From Harmothoe impar (taxonomy: Eukaryota > Annelida > Polychaeta > Phyllodocida > Polynoidae): 64,000 nt of DNA. Every line of letters starts with the position of its first letter. Position 1 is the first letter of the stretch. Of the stretch, positions 1 through 12,003 are shown piece after piece. Below the pieces are notes generated by a model. The model saw nothing but the letters and a program-made list of their open reading frames with translations. It had not been told where the DNA came from and ran no database searches. The DNA is taken from assembly GCA_947462335.1 (NCBI GenBank), contig OX381717.1:13879166-13943165 (forward strand), read 5' to 3'. A program made the translations under genes and the position numbers.

Positions 1-374
1 CAAGGAAGACCTTTGCGTGATTAAAGTATATAGGCACAGTCGCTGGGGCGTAGAAAGCATCCAAATAGGCAAGTAGTGACTGGATGTGAAGGTCATCTAT
101 GGGAACCGAGGCATCATGCTTGAATGATAGAAATATCACCGCTGCCCTGTTATTGTTTGCCAGGGATTTATTGTTGAGTCTGGAGTGTCTGGCTGCCGCC
201 TGGTGGCACATGTATGCATACAGATAGCCTGGAATTAGAAGGATTATATGTCAGAGTGATCCAACATTTTATGTCACTGATTAAGTGCCTCGATAAGGCA
301 TCTGCAAGTGTGAGGGCGGAGTCAGGGACATGGATAGGGATTATTCTGACCTGGCAGCGTGCCTGGTGCCACAT
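1..374 (-). pseudogene. DIRS-type retroelement relic, partial (RNase H end plus start of tyrosine recombinase)
   Basis: Minus-strand remnant cut by the window edge. Positions 168-374 encode the end of an RNase H-like domain, recognisable by IPIHVPDS followed by LADALSRH, the motif that closes the RT-RNase H region of DIRS-like elements. Positions 1-211 are the N-terminal part of the tyrosine recombinase seen in full at 40894-41745 and 56873-57724 (window base 1 aligns with 41535 and 57514). No reverse transcriptase core is present, so this is a fragment carried along in the segmental duplication. Domain assignment is from motif recognition, not a search. Confidence 0.75.
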
Positions 375-2178
375 TTGCTGCTTCTACATCACATTACGAC
401 GTGGAGTGGAATGGTATCATATTTACATTAGGGTTAGGAAGTACATGGGTCACATTTTTCATTTAATTTGTAATTGTTATTCATAAGTAGTTTTTTACCA
501 AATATATAAAACGAAAAAGATATATTCTCTACCATCATCATCATGTTCATTTCATTACAGTGATGTTTTTGTTACTTATTTATCATCTATATTCAGATTT
601 TATTCTATAGATCCACATATGTTAGGTGGTATACATACAATAGATACTGTAGAAGTATATTATATCGCGCTGTACATATTTTTGATATAGCCACTGTAGG
701 ATGCATAGGCGTTCCTTTGGCATTGGCCTGCTTTGTATAGAAGAGAATCATGCAAGTAAAGACACAAACACAGTTTTACAATAATAACTTGTGTTCAGTT
801 ATAATTGTGGTCTTGTGTCGTGTTTCCCTTGGTAAACTAGAAACTAGCCCAGACCCAGAGAGGCAGCAAAACTAAAAACAATATTATTCAAGCTGGATTT
901 CATTTGTAAAAAAGACATTCAATGTATGATGTTACCCAGCAGCAAAATTAATGGTTGACCGGACACCCATCTAAAAGAAATATGTTTTTTTTAAGTTAGA
1001 ATAACGTTTCAAACATTATATATACTGTTTTGCCACCCTAAGGAGCCATAGAGAAACGTCACATATACCGTTGTATAACGTTTTATTTTGCTTTACTCTT
1101 ATATTAGAAATGATCAAATTACCAATCATTACAAGAGCATTTATTGCAAATGCTATGATCATAAAGGTGCATAAATATGCCTATTGAATGATAGATAAAA
1201 CAAGAGATGAAATGATATCAATTGTATTTTGTGTCTATAGTATATTGTGAAGTGAGTTTGTATGTAATGATACAAGCTTCAGCAATTATCCAGAAGACAG
1301 GAAAACTTCAAATTTCTTGGAAGGTGAATAAAGTCCACAAAATTACAAACTTATAATGTATATGACTTTGTTGTGTCTGGTTGATGTACCCTGATGTTGG
1401 AACAATTAAAATGTAATGCATGAACCATCCAATTTAAGCAACTTTAGGTAAAGGTGATTAATGACCTTCATTAAGGCCTCTCCAACTAATATACTTGTTT
1501 CTCATCACTAAGACATGAGAAATGTGACCAGGGCGCTTTTTTTCTTCCTTTTTCTTTGTGCTGAGGCTTAACATTTAGAGTGTTGCAGGCTCTAGGAGAA
1601 CCAAATTCACATTTTAGTAATGAAGAAATTAAGGATCTGGGGAAGTTATAAATATGCATGTTTTCTTCACCCCATTACATTTCCTGTACTGTACGCTTTA
1701 ATTTGATACCAAATATGCCCATATTTGTCAAATTGTCATGTGTTTCCATCATAATTTGAAAATAGAAAAAAAAATCTCAGAAAGACGATTTTGGTGATGT
1801 GCACGGTAATGAAAACAAGGATATTATTTGGAGTGGCCTAAGCATCTTGACGTAACTTAAAGCAACTTAAATCTGAAAAAAAAGGTTGCAGTGATTGACC
1901 AAGTGCATTCTATACACTACCCCGTGGTGGTATTTGTATTAACCAATGAGTGCACCGTTTGCAGTCACATGATCAGCACGCCAATTAATCACAAAACTTG
2001 CCGATGCAACAGCAAAACTCATTGATTTATCTACAAAACTCGCCGATTTATCAACAAAACTTACTAATCTTGCACTTTAGATCCATAACTAGTTTTGTGG
2101 TTAACTAGTTTTTTGTAGTTAACTCGCTTAGATTCATTTTAAAATCACCAAGTCTGTGAGTTTGTTTTTGTCACGAAG

Positions 2179-2221
2179 CTAAGGTCAAGGTCCAGGTCAG
2201 AAAAGGTCAAGGTCAAGGTCC
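2179..2221 (+). promoter_or_regulatory. Cluster of nuclear-receptor-like half-sites
   Basis: Five AAGGTC/AGGTC half-sites lie within about 43 bp, including TCAAGGTCAAGGTC. TCAAGGTCA is the extended monomer site of the ERR/NR5A receptor classes. The cluster is retained at 12579-12620 and 43698-43740. It lies about 4.5 kb upstream of gene 1, so a regulatory role is only inference. Confidence 0.4.
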
Positions 2222-2421
2222 TTCATACGCTCAAGACGGAGGGACGTCAGACACATGGAAAAATTTCTCATTATTTAAGGGTTTTTAGGCCTGCAGGGTT
2301 GTGTTGAAACTATAATAATGCTTGTATTATTGTTTGGTAGACTTGTATTTGAAATACTAGGCCCAGACCTCAATGCGTATAAAGGCAAATGCATCTCGAT
2401 CTAGGCCTAGTATTTCGCTTG

Positions 2422-2604
2422 AGCTGGGACTCCACTACCTGATTTTCTCATCTGATCGGACCTATTCTCAGAAATCGGACCCAAACAGATTGTAGATATA
2501 AACAAACCCTGAAGCATAGGGTCGTTCATATTCACATCTGTTTGTGTCTGATTTGTGAGAATGGGTCAGATCGGACGATAAAATCGGGTAGTGCAGTCCC
2601 AGCT
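2422..2604. mobile_element. 183-bp inverted-repeat MITE
   Basis: The two arms are imperfect inverted copies of about 80 bp, beginning AGCTGGGACTCCACTACC on the left and ending with the complement GGTAGTGCAGTCCCAGCT on the right. The same element is present in unit 3 at about 43942-44125. In unit 2 its right arm (near 12827) was the landing site of the CACTA-like element. No coding capacity. Confidence 0.7.
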
Positions 2605-4029
2605 ATACTCGGGGCATGATGCATTAAGTCATCATGCCATCCTCAAAGGATTAATGGTACACCTTTGGTGGCATAATGCAGAATATAACCATCATATTCC
2701 CTGACAAGCGCAGGATCCAATAGATGATGTGAGTATGACCACAGGAATACAAGTCTGTTTACTTTAGTTATTTCACATGTTCACATCGGGCTGTATTCGA
2801 AGAGGCCGTATATAGAGTGAAATATGGCCCATAGGTCTACATGTGAAACAACACTTCTTTGTTTCTATTTTTACCTATTTTTATTCAAAATACCAAAATT
2901 ATGATAGGGGGGAGCCTAAGATAGCCTCAAATGTAAACAAACCACCGGGGGGAGGGTGAAATACAAAATTTGTTGGTTAAGTCAATAGGGCTGCCATATT
3001 TCATATTTAAAAAAAGTACAAATACCTATGCCTTTGTAGCAGGTGTCCTGTCATTTTGATTAAAGATTGCATATCAGCTAAATTTGGGTGATTTTAACTA
3101 CTGCTATATCACTATTGTATATCATGTTCTATACATATCTCAAATCATGCATTTATAAACAAATATATTTAACATTGAGTACTGCATATCAGCTAAAATA
3201 AAAACAAATCCCTTGACATTAAAATTGTATCTATTTTGAAGAAAAGATTTTGGAAGTCTATTTGCTGATATACCATCTTTAACCCAAGAGAATTCTCAGA
3301 AATTGCAACTACAAAAGAAACAGCAACTACAATATCACAACACTATCCCCACAACACCAGATGATTAATAACACTGGCACAGTGTTATATACACCCTGTT
3401 ATTATTCACTGTTGCATGATGCAGATATGCCATGTTGTCTCAAAATCCAAAAATCTTATTATGGTCAGTAAAACAACGAGACTCAAAAGTAGCTAGACTC
3501 AATATAATTAGTAAATATAACAGTTTGATGCATTCTGGTACAATAAGATAGATGTGCAACTAGTGGTGTCTAACTTAGAGTTGTCATCCATGATTTATGA
3601 TGGATAGAAACAAGTGCAGATACAACTAGGTTAAATGTACGTAACACAATCTAACTGATTATAGATCAGCCAACAATATTTCTTAATGACTCCTGGGATA
3701 TTAGCCTGATCCTTATGGGGCACAAAGAAAAGAAGAAAATTCCAAAAGTCACAGGATTCATTTGCCTGTTGGGGGGGGGTTATTTTAATTTGGATGCATT
3801 ACATATAGGCCCTCGTCAAGAAGCATAGAATCCTTGCCCTCGTGACAAAGTCATACTTTTCTACATTTTTCTACATCTACAAAAATAAATCCCCCAACAA
3901 TATGTCAATGAAAATACAGGCATGCATTTATACGCAATGTTTTACAGTAGCCTTTATTACATGGCTTCATGGTACAGTGCATACTCATGAATCAATGCAG
4001 GTTTACCCTGGAACAACTCATTCACACAG

Positions 4030-4215
4030 CCTCTAACACAGACCTATTGGCTTGCGGTGTGGCATTGTAACATGAGCAGGTGTATTCTACATAGACAGCT
4101 GGTCACTTGGGATGATCACCGTGACTGGACAGATGGGCAGGAGTTTAACAATGCAGATCTCTCTATCACGGAAACCTCCGGTTTGATCAGCTGGGGGTAA
4201 TGCTGGGAGTAGTTA
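4030..4215 (+). promoter_or_regulatory. Promoter-like block paralogous to the peptide-gene promoter
   Basis: This block shares GAGCAGGTGT, ACAGCTGGTCACTTG, a GACAGRTGGGSAGGAGTTT stretch, TGATCAGCTGG and a terminal GTTAAC with the proximal promoter at 6480-6650, in the same order and spacing. No TATA box or signal-peptide exon follows. It recurs at about 28545-28740 and 45715-45910. It may be a relic promoter of a lost gene copy or a duplicated enhancer. Confidence 0.55.
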
Positions 4216-4430
4216 ACCCTTTAAGGGATGCATAGTACAAAAATGCATTAAAGCCTTTATCATCTCAATGGATATTGACAATATTGATGTTAGAGACATA
4301 GGAACCAAAGCTTTTATGAACGTTAAGTTGAGATGATAAGTCAAAAAAGAAACCTGTTTATTGAAAAGTTATAAGTTTAGGGTCTCCTCTATCTGGGATT
4401 ATCTTAATCAAGGGCACATTAAGGTGACAT

Positions 4431-4770
4431 AGTCCAATGATTTGGACTCAAAAATCAATTTGGTCAAAATGAACCAGAATGTTCAATATGGCCATAGTTC
4501 ATGTCCCACCTACCTTATTTATGGCTACACCCCATAATTCAGCCTAGAATTCAGCTAATTATCAGTTTTATGCTCGCCGTAAGATGTTTGGAGTGCACAC
4601 TGTAATTTCACCCATTGAAAACACAATGTGAATGCTCATGGGACCCTCAAGGTTGCCTCTTATTGCCCATCAATAATATTTTATTGTACCCCATTCTCCC
4701 CATATGTTACTGATATAGCATTTGTAAGTTGAATTCAAGATATGGGAAAAAAGTGTGACCATCTCACTTT
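4431..4770. mobile_element. MITE with GTGACATRGTCC termini, older copy
   Basis: About 340 bp, starting AAGGTGACATAGTCC and ending with the imperfect complement GACCATCTCACTTT. It aligns along its length with 5733-6091, so the two are members of one family. The unit 3 equivalent is 46112-46450; in unit 2 most of the left half is deleted (remnant about 28803-29007). Confidence 0.6.
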
Positions 4771-5732
4771 AACAAAAAGAAAAATCCCAGAGGTAGTACA
4801 CCAAGAGGTTCAAGGATATGTGTCATATATAATGAAATAAGTTGTGTACACAGCAAAATGGGTCAGGTTACCACTCACTACGTATACCTCCTCTTTATTT
4901 TACCTAATAATAAATAAGTTTGTATTTCTTTCTTGTACATTTTGACCTCAATATGGATACACACATCCACCAAATTGAAATAACATCACCAATACTATTC
5001 TCTACTGTAACAATCAAAGGCCACAACGTCAGCCTGGGCAATTACATCAAGGATACATACCTTTATTCTAAAATTAGTAATGCAAAACTAGACTAAACCA
5101 AATCTTTAAAACATTGCATTGTAAATTCCAAGCATTCTGCATACATAATGATTTCTTTATGTAGCTTTGGATATATTGAAGTAATTTATTCACTTTTATG
5201 CCCTTTTGGTGCCATTCATTATTTCATACATGAGAGTTCCTGAAGAATGTTCCTAAAATCCCTATGATTATCTTTATTAAATATCCAATGCTCTAAAATG
5301 CTCAATTTTGCTCAAATCATCCATATTCTTTTGGTGTTGAAGATCGGCATACCTCTATCAAAACTGGTGTTATTCTGACATATCTAAGCTATATGTATAG
5401 GAGAATATGCAGTAGTCCATTCTACAATGGCCGAAAACCATCTTACATTCTGCTAGTGTAACATTACAATATTAAGAAGTTCTGATTGCTGCAGTCAAAT
5501 ATCCTTTGTACATCATTATCTAATTTAATTATTGATGCCTCACAGGAGTCACCACTAGCTACAAGCACAATGTGATCTATACATATTACAAATCACAATT
5601 TCTTTCCTATTTTCCTTATTCACAACTAGGGTTTGTACCTCAATGTCACCCCTTATAAATTATGCATCGTCAATAACAGTAGTATGACAGGCCCATGCAT
5701 CATTTACATAAGTAACTAGGCCTGGACTCTTA

Positions 5733-6091
5733 GAGTGACATGGTCCGATGATTAGTGCTCAAAAATCAATTTAGTTAAAAATGAACCAGAATATTCCCTA
5801 TGGCTATACTTCATGTGCTAGCTATTTCATTATATCTCATTCCTTAGAATTCAGCTTAGAATTAGACTAATTATCAGATTATTGCTCAATTTACTAATTT
5901 TGGAGTGCACACTATAATTCCTCGATTGAAAATATACTGTAAAATACTATACTTGGGCCACATTTGAACCTCTAATTGATCTCTCATCGCCCATAGATGA
6001 CATTTTATTGGGCCCTATCCTCCAAATATGATAATGTGAAACACATTTAAACAGGATTTAACATATGAAAAAAATAGGACCATGTCACTTT
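5733..6091. mobile_element. MITE with AGTGACATGGTCC termini
   Basis: About 359 bp with terminal inverted repeats AGTGACATGGTCC (left) and GGACCATGTCACT (right). Copies sit at 29970-30327 in unit 2 and, lacking the left end, at about 48416-48603 in unit 3. Noncoding. It abuts the endonuclease relic at 6092-6330. Confidence 0.65.
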
Positions 6092-6330
6092 GATAGCTTC
6101 AAGGTCCAATCTGAAAATGTTGTTGCCCATCCATTTCACGTTATCATTTTCAATATTGTCATTAAGCCATGACTTATTCATACAAAATATGTTGACATTG
6201 TTCCTTATACATTCCTGTATATCGGTAAGCTTACTTGACATATTCATACTGTTCATAAATAGCATGTCCGGTACTGGGGGGTTGCAAGATCTTACCTGTG
6301 GAAGCTGGGGGGAATTAGAATAATGTAAAT
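6092..6330 (-). pseudogene. Non-LTR retrotransposon endonuclease relic
   Basis: The minus-strand frame reads MSSKLTDIQECI, then NVNIFCMNKSWLND and VKWMGNNIFRLDL. The order matches the start of an APE-type endonuclease (N-R-S-x-x-N-K, I-x-x-I-x-E-T-W-L, G-Y-x-x-x-R-x-D), with the catalytic Glu of the ETWL motif changed to Lys. No downstream reverse transcriptase is attached. Equivalent fragments are at about 30330-30565 and 48605-48840. It lies about 320 bp upstream of the peptide-gene TATA box. Confidence 0.6.
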
Positions 6331-6479
6331 GACGCACAGCCTTTAGAAATTAGAACGAGATTGTATTGTCCATGGATCACTGTAGATTCATGAATCAATG
6401 AATTTACAAAGGAGCAACGCCACGCCCATTCACACAGTGACCAGCCATTTCCTACACAGCGGGATGTTGGTAGCTTGGT

Positions 6480-6744
6480 TATGTATTCTGAGCAGGTGTG
6501 TCCCCCTTAAACAGCTGGTCACTTGAACTATCCACATGGGCTTGACAGGTGGGGAGGAGTTTGACAAACCAGACCCCTCTGATATGGTAACCTTATGTTT
6601 GACTAGCTGGTAGGTATTATCCTGGGTGTGATATTCTATGGTTAACAGTTCATATAAATAAGGCAGATATCACTGAGTGCTCATCAGGAACATCCACTTC
6701 ATCACAGACGTCCTACACTACTTGTCAGAAACCTACTCACCAAG
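6480..6744 (+). promoter_or_regulatory. TATA promoter and 5' UTR of peptide gene 1
   Basis: TATAAATA lies at 6653-6660. A plausible start site is near TCATCA at about 6683, giving a short leader of about 60 nt before the ATG at 6745. The upstream 170 bp contains CAGCTGGTCACTTG, a CAGGTG E-box, AGGAGTTTGACAA, GACTAGCTGG and GGTTAAC, all conserved in units 2 and 3 and largely in the block at 4030-4215. Confidence 0.75.
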
Positions 6745-9700
6745 ATGAAGTACCTGCTTATTGCCCTCTGCCTGCTTGCTGTCACACTCCAGTGTCAGGG
6801 ATGGTTATTTGTAAGTTCATATTCATATAGACTATAACATATCAAAAAGGAGGATAATATGAGGATAATATCTTATGAGGATAATATTTTATGAAATCTA
6901 CCAGATATTATCAGAACATGAGTATTACAATATATAAACCATCTTCAACTCAAATTCCTATAGACTATAATACGTCTAATAGGATATCTATTTTGGATAT
7001 CTATTAAGGGTTCTAACAGAGTGTGCTCTAGATAAGAGCATTGTCACAACCTCTAAAGTAATCGGCTTCAAGCCATTTTCATTGCTTAATATTAACTGTC
7101 ATGGTTTTGCAATTGTACTACATTGACATGTGCTATAGATACAATGAAAACTAATTCTGTTTCCATTGATAAACAATATGATAACCTAGCCTTTCCCAAT
7201 AGAGAGAATATTTCACATTACAGGCTGCCCCAAAAATTGATTATGGCAAGTACCGAGCAGTAAGTACTCTGATGTCTATCTTTTATCTCTTTCTTTATTG
7301 ATGGACATTAAGGGTTCTATGCTTCAGTAGTCATGGATGGGAGCACTGTAATTACCAATGTAATATGATACTGTGATATATACTGTAGAACCATAGTAGA
7401 TTCTACTGCTCAGCTACATTTACGTTGTGGCACAACTTAGCGAGAGGAGAAATAAGTTGATTTGAGAAGAGAGTGTCATCAAATTGATAAGCCAGATTGA
7501 GTTACATTGGTTGACATGGATTGTAATGGAATTGCATTGACTAGTGCTATATAAACAATGAAGAAAGAATTTAGTTTTAATTCATAATTCAGTTTCAGTT
7601 TCAATTGATAAGCAATATGATTACTCACACTTAATCTAATGAGTGAATATTTATATTACACAGATTACAGCAAAGAAAGCAGCCGACATAGCAGTAAGTA
7701 CCCTGATGTTTATTTTTTTCACGAAATATGAAGCTGCATAGGCCTAAGCCCTGAGCCTTGTATTTGTAAAAAGGTGAACAAACAGCCCTCATATTTTGCA
7801 AAACCTTAGTGTACCTCCCTTTACGTTTTTGTCCGCCCCCCCCCCGCCACTTGGATTGGTCCTATACTAGACTAGGGATGAGGGATACATGTGTTACCAT
7901 CGTTTTTTACCCCCGTGAGTGTAACTAGATACTGGCTGAACAGTTGATATTAGGTTGAAATATTTGTCCCTCTATCCTACATATCCATTGGAATGCACCC
8001 TTAGTGTCAGAGAGTAATGAAGAAACTGGAAGGTTTTTTGGGAAAACCACTAGCTTTGATCTCCCCTACGAGTTGTACCTCATTTTTACAGGCATCTGCT
8101 TATACAGGAAATGTAATGGGAATCCTGATCATTTTAAATATCTAGTTTACCTACAACCAGAATACTAAAACGGAGAGGGATAGTCAAAATATGCTGAACA
8201 TTATTTAATAAAGAAGTGCTGTTACTTTCAGTTTTTCCTTAAGATATTTTTTGAAGATTCAGATCTGTACTATATCCAAATAAGAATTAGACAGCTGTTT
8301 TTCTCATGATCTCAGCTTTCCAACGGTATATTACACATTATATTCACTAGTGTTTGTCAATGGTAGTCTGGCAGAATTTGCCAGTCTGGCGAATCCAACT
8401 GGAGCAAAGCTCGCCAGATTGGCATTTGATTTGCCAGTGGCGATCTGGCGAATGGCTAGCGCGAACCCTGATTCTCATAATCATACATCTAATGTGACTA
8501 AGTCCAGTTTGAGCCATGAGGAATGGTAAACCATTACCCAGGTAGCAGGGGTACATTCGGCCAATGTTGGCAGTGATTGACACCATCGGAATCAATATAC
8601 CAACCATGGCCCATTGTAGGTAATACATACATTGATTCAGCATATAAATTACAGTGATGGCCATCCCTTGGCAAGTACTCATTTGAAATGTAATACTGGT
8701 CCAATATTGAAATTCTGATAATGGGCCATTGCTGGGTTCACCACTGGCACAGAGCTGGTCCATGCTTGCAGATGTGGATATTGACTCTGTGTTGGAACAT
8801 TTCAGGGCCATCATATTTTTTCTGCAATCTCAACCAGTTGGATTCAATGTTACCTGAAGAGTCTTTGACAGGTTGGCTCTTGCTTTGCGATCATATGTTA
8901 TATATTTGATCCCTAGTATGCTCTACACATTTAAAGGTCTGAGTAAATTCACAGATGAAATTCACAAAAAATAAATCAAAGTCAGTTTTTTACACCAAAA
9001 AAGGGTGTTTGGATTGCCATAGTTTTTCTCACAAAACAAGTGAAAATGTGCACATAAAGAGTATGCTAAAATGACTCTGGATCCCCCCCTCCAAACCCTG
9101 TTTTCCTGTACGCTTTTGTATGCATTTGCCTTGACCCGCCCACCCCCTGGGTGCGTACATACTTTATGAAAGGCCCCTAAGTGCCCCCCCTGGGGTAGTT
9201 CATATTTCATGTGGTCCTTTTTTTACTGTAAACCAACAGTATATTCTATCACCAATGTAATATGATACTGTGATATATACTGTAGAACCATAGTAGATTC
9301 TACTGCTCAGCTACATTTACGTTTGTGGCACTACTTAGCAAGAGAAGGAATAAGTTGATTTGAGAAAAGAGTGTCATCATCTTGATAAATCAGATTGAGT
9401 TTCATTGGTTGACATGGATGGTAATGGTATTGCATTGACTAGTGCTATATATACAATGAGGAAAGAATTTAGTTTCAATTCATGAATCAGTTTCAGTTTC
9501 AATTGATAAGAAATATGATTACTCACACTTAATCTATAGAGTGAATATTTATATTACACAGAAGGGGACATTGGATGCAGCAGCCACTGTAGTAAGTACC
9601 CTGATGTTTATTTTTAAATGAATTCACAAAATATGAAGCTGGGTAGGCCTAAGCGCTGAGCCTCGTATTTGTAAAAAGGTGAATAACCAGCCCTCATATT

Positions 9701-10269
9701 TTGCAACACCTCCGTATTTCACAGATACTTCACTTCCAGTCCAGTTTGAGGATACCTGCCAGATCATTTTATAGTCCACTATTCTGGCTGTTGACTGGAG
9801 TAAGGCCCTCCATGCCTACTTGCAAAGAAAGGAACCAAATTGTGATTGTAGTATACCTACAGTAAGCAAGTCAACGTCTCAGTTGGTCTGGTGGTTAACA
9901 AGTGTGCCTCCTTCACCAGTGGCTTGGGTTTGATTCCTGCATGGATTGGCGACGCTCTGGTTGATCTTTTTATTCTTGTGTTCCCCAGAGTTCAAGTTGC
10001 GTGGAAAAAATTCCTTATCGATGTTTCTATCAGTCTTAAAATAAAGTAAACTGCTCAGCTACATTAACTGTTGTGGCAAAACTTAGTATGCTTTAGTAGT
10101 CACAGATGGCAGAACTGTCAGTATCCATAAATTATCTGGGTTCAAGACTAATACAGCTATAGATACAATAAAAACTCTGTTTCAATTGATAAGCAATATG
10201 ATAGCTAAGCATTAGCCTATAGAGATAATATTTACATTACAGATTAAGAATGCTGCCAAGGGGAAATAA
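6745..10269 (+). CDS. Secreted Ala-rich cationic peptide precursor, gene 1 (5 coding micro-exons, 62 aa)
   Basis: Coding exons are 6745-6810, 7224-7259, 7664-7693, 9562-9591 and 10243-10269 (TAA 10267-10269). All junctions are phase 0, with GTAAGT donors and ATTACAG/ACACAG acceptors. Exon 1 encodes a signal peptide beginning MKYLLIALCLLAVTLQ, with cleavage inferred after QCQG. Exon 2 encodes AAPKIDYGKYRA. The A exons encode ITAKKAADIA and KGTLDAAATV; the last exon encodes IKNAAKGK. The mature peptide is about 43 aa, starts with Trp, has no Cys and counts to about +6. The last coding exon continues to 10290, then an intron, then a 3' exon from 10428. I do not recognise the family; composition suggests a host-defence or other secreted helical peptide. 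The model rests on conservation of every splice site across three paralogs. Confidence 0.82.
7694..9561 (+). other. Intron 3 of gene 1 (1.87 kb)
   Basis: The longest intron; it has the same size and content in gene 2 (31932-33796). It contains TGGCGAA/TTGCCAG short repeats around 8375-8455 and an open minus-strand frame at 8347-8814 that shows no recognisable domain. Duplicated intron blocks beginning near 7350 and 9240 (TGATACTGTGATATATACTG) mark older internal duplications around A exons. Confidence 0.6.
9883..9937 (+). repeat. tRNA-derived SINE promoter in the A-B module intron
   Basis: A-box-like TTGGTCTGGTGG at 9883-9894 and B-box-like GGTTTGATTCC at 9927-9937 are separated by 32 bp, as in tRNA-derived SINE heads. 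The same head is at 34106, 35839 and 37030 in gene 2 and at 51819 and 53010 in gene 3. There is one per A-B module, so it was present before module duplication. The full SINE limits are not clear. Confidence 0.6.
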
Positions 10270-10427
10270 ACTGGTTGGAGCTGCAGAAACGTAAGTACTC
10301 AGATGTTCATCTTTGTTCTTTTTCTTTATTGATCAAAGTTAACATGTATAGTGATTGTTGTTCAACTATGTCAGATGAATAGATAAGGGTTATTCGTATT
10401 TCATGTGGTCCTGTTTTTACATTACAG

Positions 10428-10610
10428 AATTAGGACAGAGACTACCATTAAAAAAGATCGTAGGCACGGCGATAGGAGCGGCTTAGCATTTGGCATTGGA
10501 GAATTAAATGTTAAATGTCAACTTTTATGTTTGTTATTTATTGATTAATTTTCGTACGACAATAGCACATCATTTAATTAAAGATTTATTATGACAATGA
10601 TATTAACATC
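10428..10610 (+). terminator. Gene 1 terminal 3' UTR exon and poly(A) region
   Basis: Begins after TTTTTACATTACAG and carries ATTAAA signals at 10503-10508 and 10577-10582. It is noncoding because the stop lies in the preceding exon, only 21 nt before that exon's end, too close to the final junction to be a classical nonsense-mediated-decay trigger. The same exon occurs at 37577 and 53557. Confidence 0.65.
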
Positions 10611-11869
10611 AAATTATACTTTTTTTTTTTGGAAGTGTTTATTTGCACTTATCCGTCATAACATGGATTTTAATAATGCTTACAAACACACCAAGTTTTG
10701 AGGGTATATATTGCATATATATTTGCAACCAAACATGTGAAACATTGTGGATCAAAAGATATGAATAACACAATATGAGTGTATACAAGGTTAACAAGTG
10801 CCATTGCAGATGTTGCTGCAGACACAATTACATATCCTGTAGGGACTAGTCAATTTGTGTATGAGCAATAGGGAGACTATGTAACAAGTAGCAGTGTTGC
10901 AGAAACTTAATAAACACAATTATATAACAATGAACTTGACTTAAAACTTGTAAACAAGTCAATAAGGCTCAGATTAAACCTATACATAAAAAAAAGGATA
11001 AAATAAACAAACAAAATAATAATGATGAAAATAATAATGATAATAAAATAATTCAAGTCAACATAAACATGTTTCCACTCAATTAAGCCCAGGCTCAAAT
11101 TAAAGCTGAACTACATGAGAAAACAGGCAAACGGGCAAGAAAAATACCAATAGCTGACTTATGAAAATAACAATAAGTGCTCATCAGCAGGCTTATGTAC
11201 GAGAGAGAAGAGCCCGAGGCAATGCAAGACAAGCCACACAGTTGATTAGATCAGAAACATCAGATCTAGGAATGATGAGATGGGCTTTACCACAATCCCT
11301 CCTATACTATTCTTTCGACCACGAGATAAAAAGAATGAATGCAGGCTCAGATTATTATTGCCTCCCCCCTTCTCTATTGAATGATGGAACAGAAGCAATA
11401 TAACATGCTTAGTTGCGACATTGTTTAAGCTTGAGTTGTTCACTGGTATGATTAGTATGCACTTCAATGCATAGAAGAATATAAAAATCATGTTTAGCAA
11501 GTAATGCTGGTCTCTTTACAGCTAATAGATAACCAAATGGTTCATTTAACTATTTTTTTCTTTAAATATGATATTATATTCTACAAGTGTATCATTCAGA
11601 AAACAAATGGTTTCCACAAGCATATCAGTAACCATCACTCAACAAAATCCAAGAAAAACAACTGATTTATAATCATCACAGTCCCATGTATATGGAATTC
11701 TATCAGAGGCCATCCAAAAAGATAGATAAAGTCATTATTCTCAATATCACAGCGTTCATTTGTTCTCTCTATAGATATCTTTGATATTTAACAAGAACTA
11801 TTGCTATAGCTATAATTATAGTATCGGTTGATCTTATATAGCATTAGCTCTTAAGCCTGCCTGTTCACC

Positions 11870-12003
11870 CTTCTGATGACTAATTTTGTCAGATTACAAG
11901 ATGTGTACAGTGCATTGGTCCTAGTATCATGAGCACGGACAATGCATTTACAAAGCCTCAAGCATTTATTCTGAATTATTTGGAGTCTACGCACAGATGT
12001 CAC
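11870..12003 (-). pseudogene. Truncated reverse-transcriptase C-terminal relic
   Basis: This is the unit 1 remnant of the minus-strand non-LTR fragment better preserved at 39099-39260. The part encoding the QNKCLRLC-type motif survives with substitutions, and the upstream part was removed by the deletion at about 12003. Confidence 0.5.

Larger units (their letters stand above)
1..12003. repeat. Tandem segmental duplication, unit 1
   Basis: Near-identical, collinear DNA recurs in units 2 and 3. The order is DIRS relic, intergenic DNA, duplicated promoter-like block, endonuclease relic, TATA promoter, peptide gene, downstream flank. Unit 1 is truncated on the right: at about 12003 the sequence jumps from the position matching 39213 to that matching 42257 in unit 2, across a shared GGCC, removing about 3 kb including the recombinase relic. 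Stretches not listed separately (375-2178, 2605-4020, 4771-5732, 10610-11860) show no gene, only duplicated AT-rich noncoding DNA. Confidence 0.9.

Noticed and set aside
8347..8814. 155-codon minus-strand frame in intron 3 of gene 1, also intact at 32582-33049
   Set aside because: No recognisable domain; it is broken in unit 3 and no more conserved than flanking intron. It could be an old gene fragment, since another frame of the same strand also looks protein-like, but neither is supportable.
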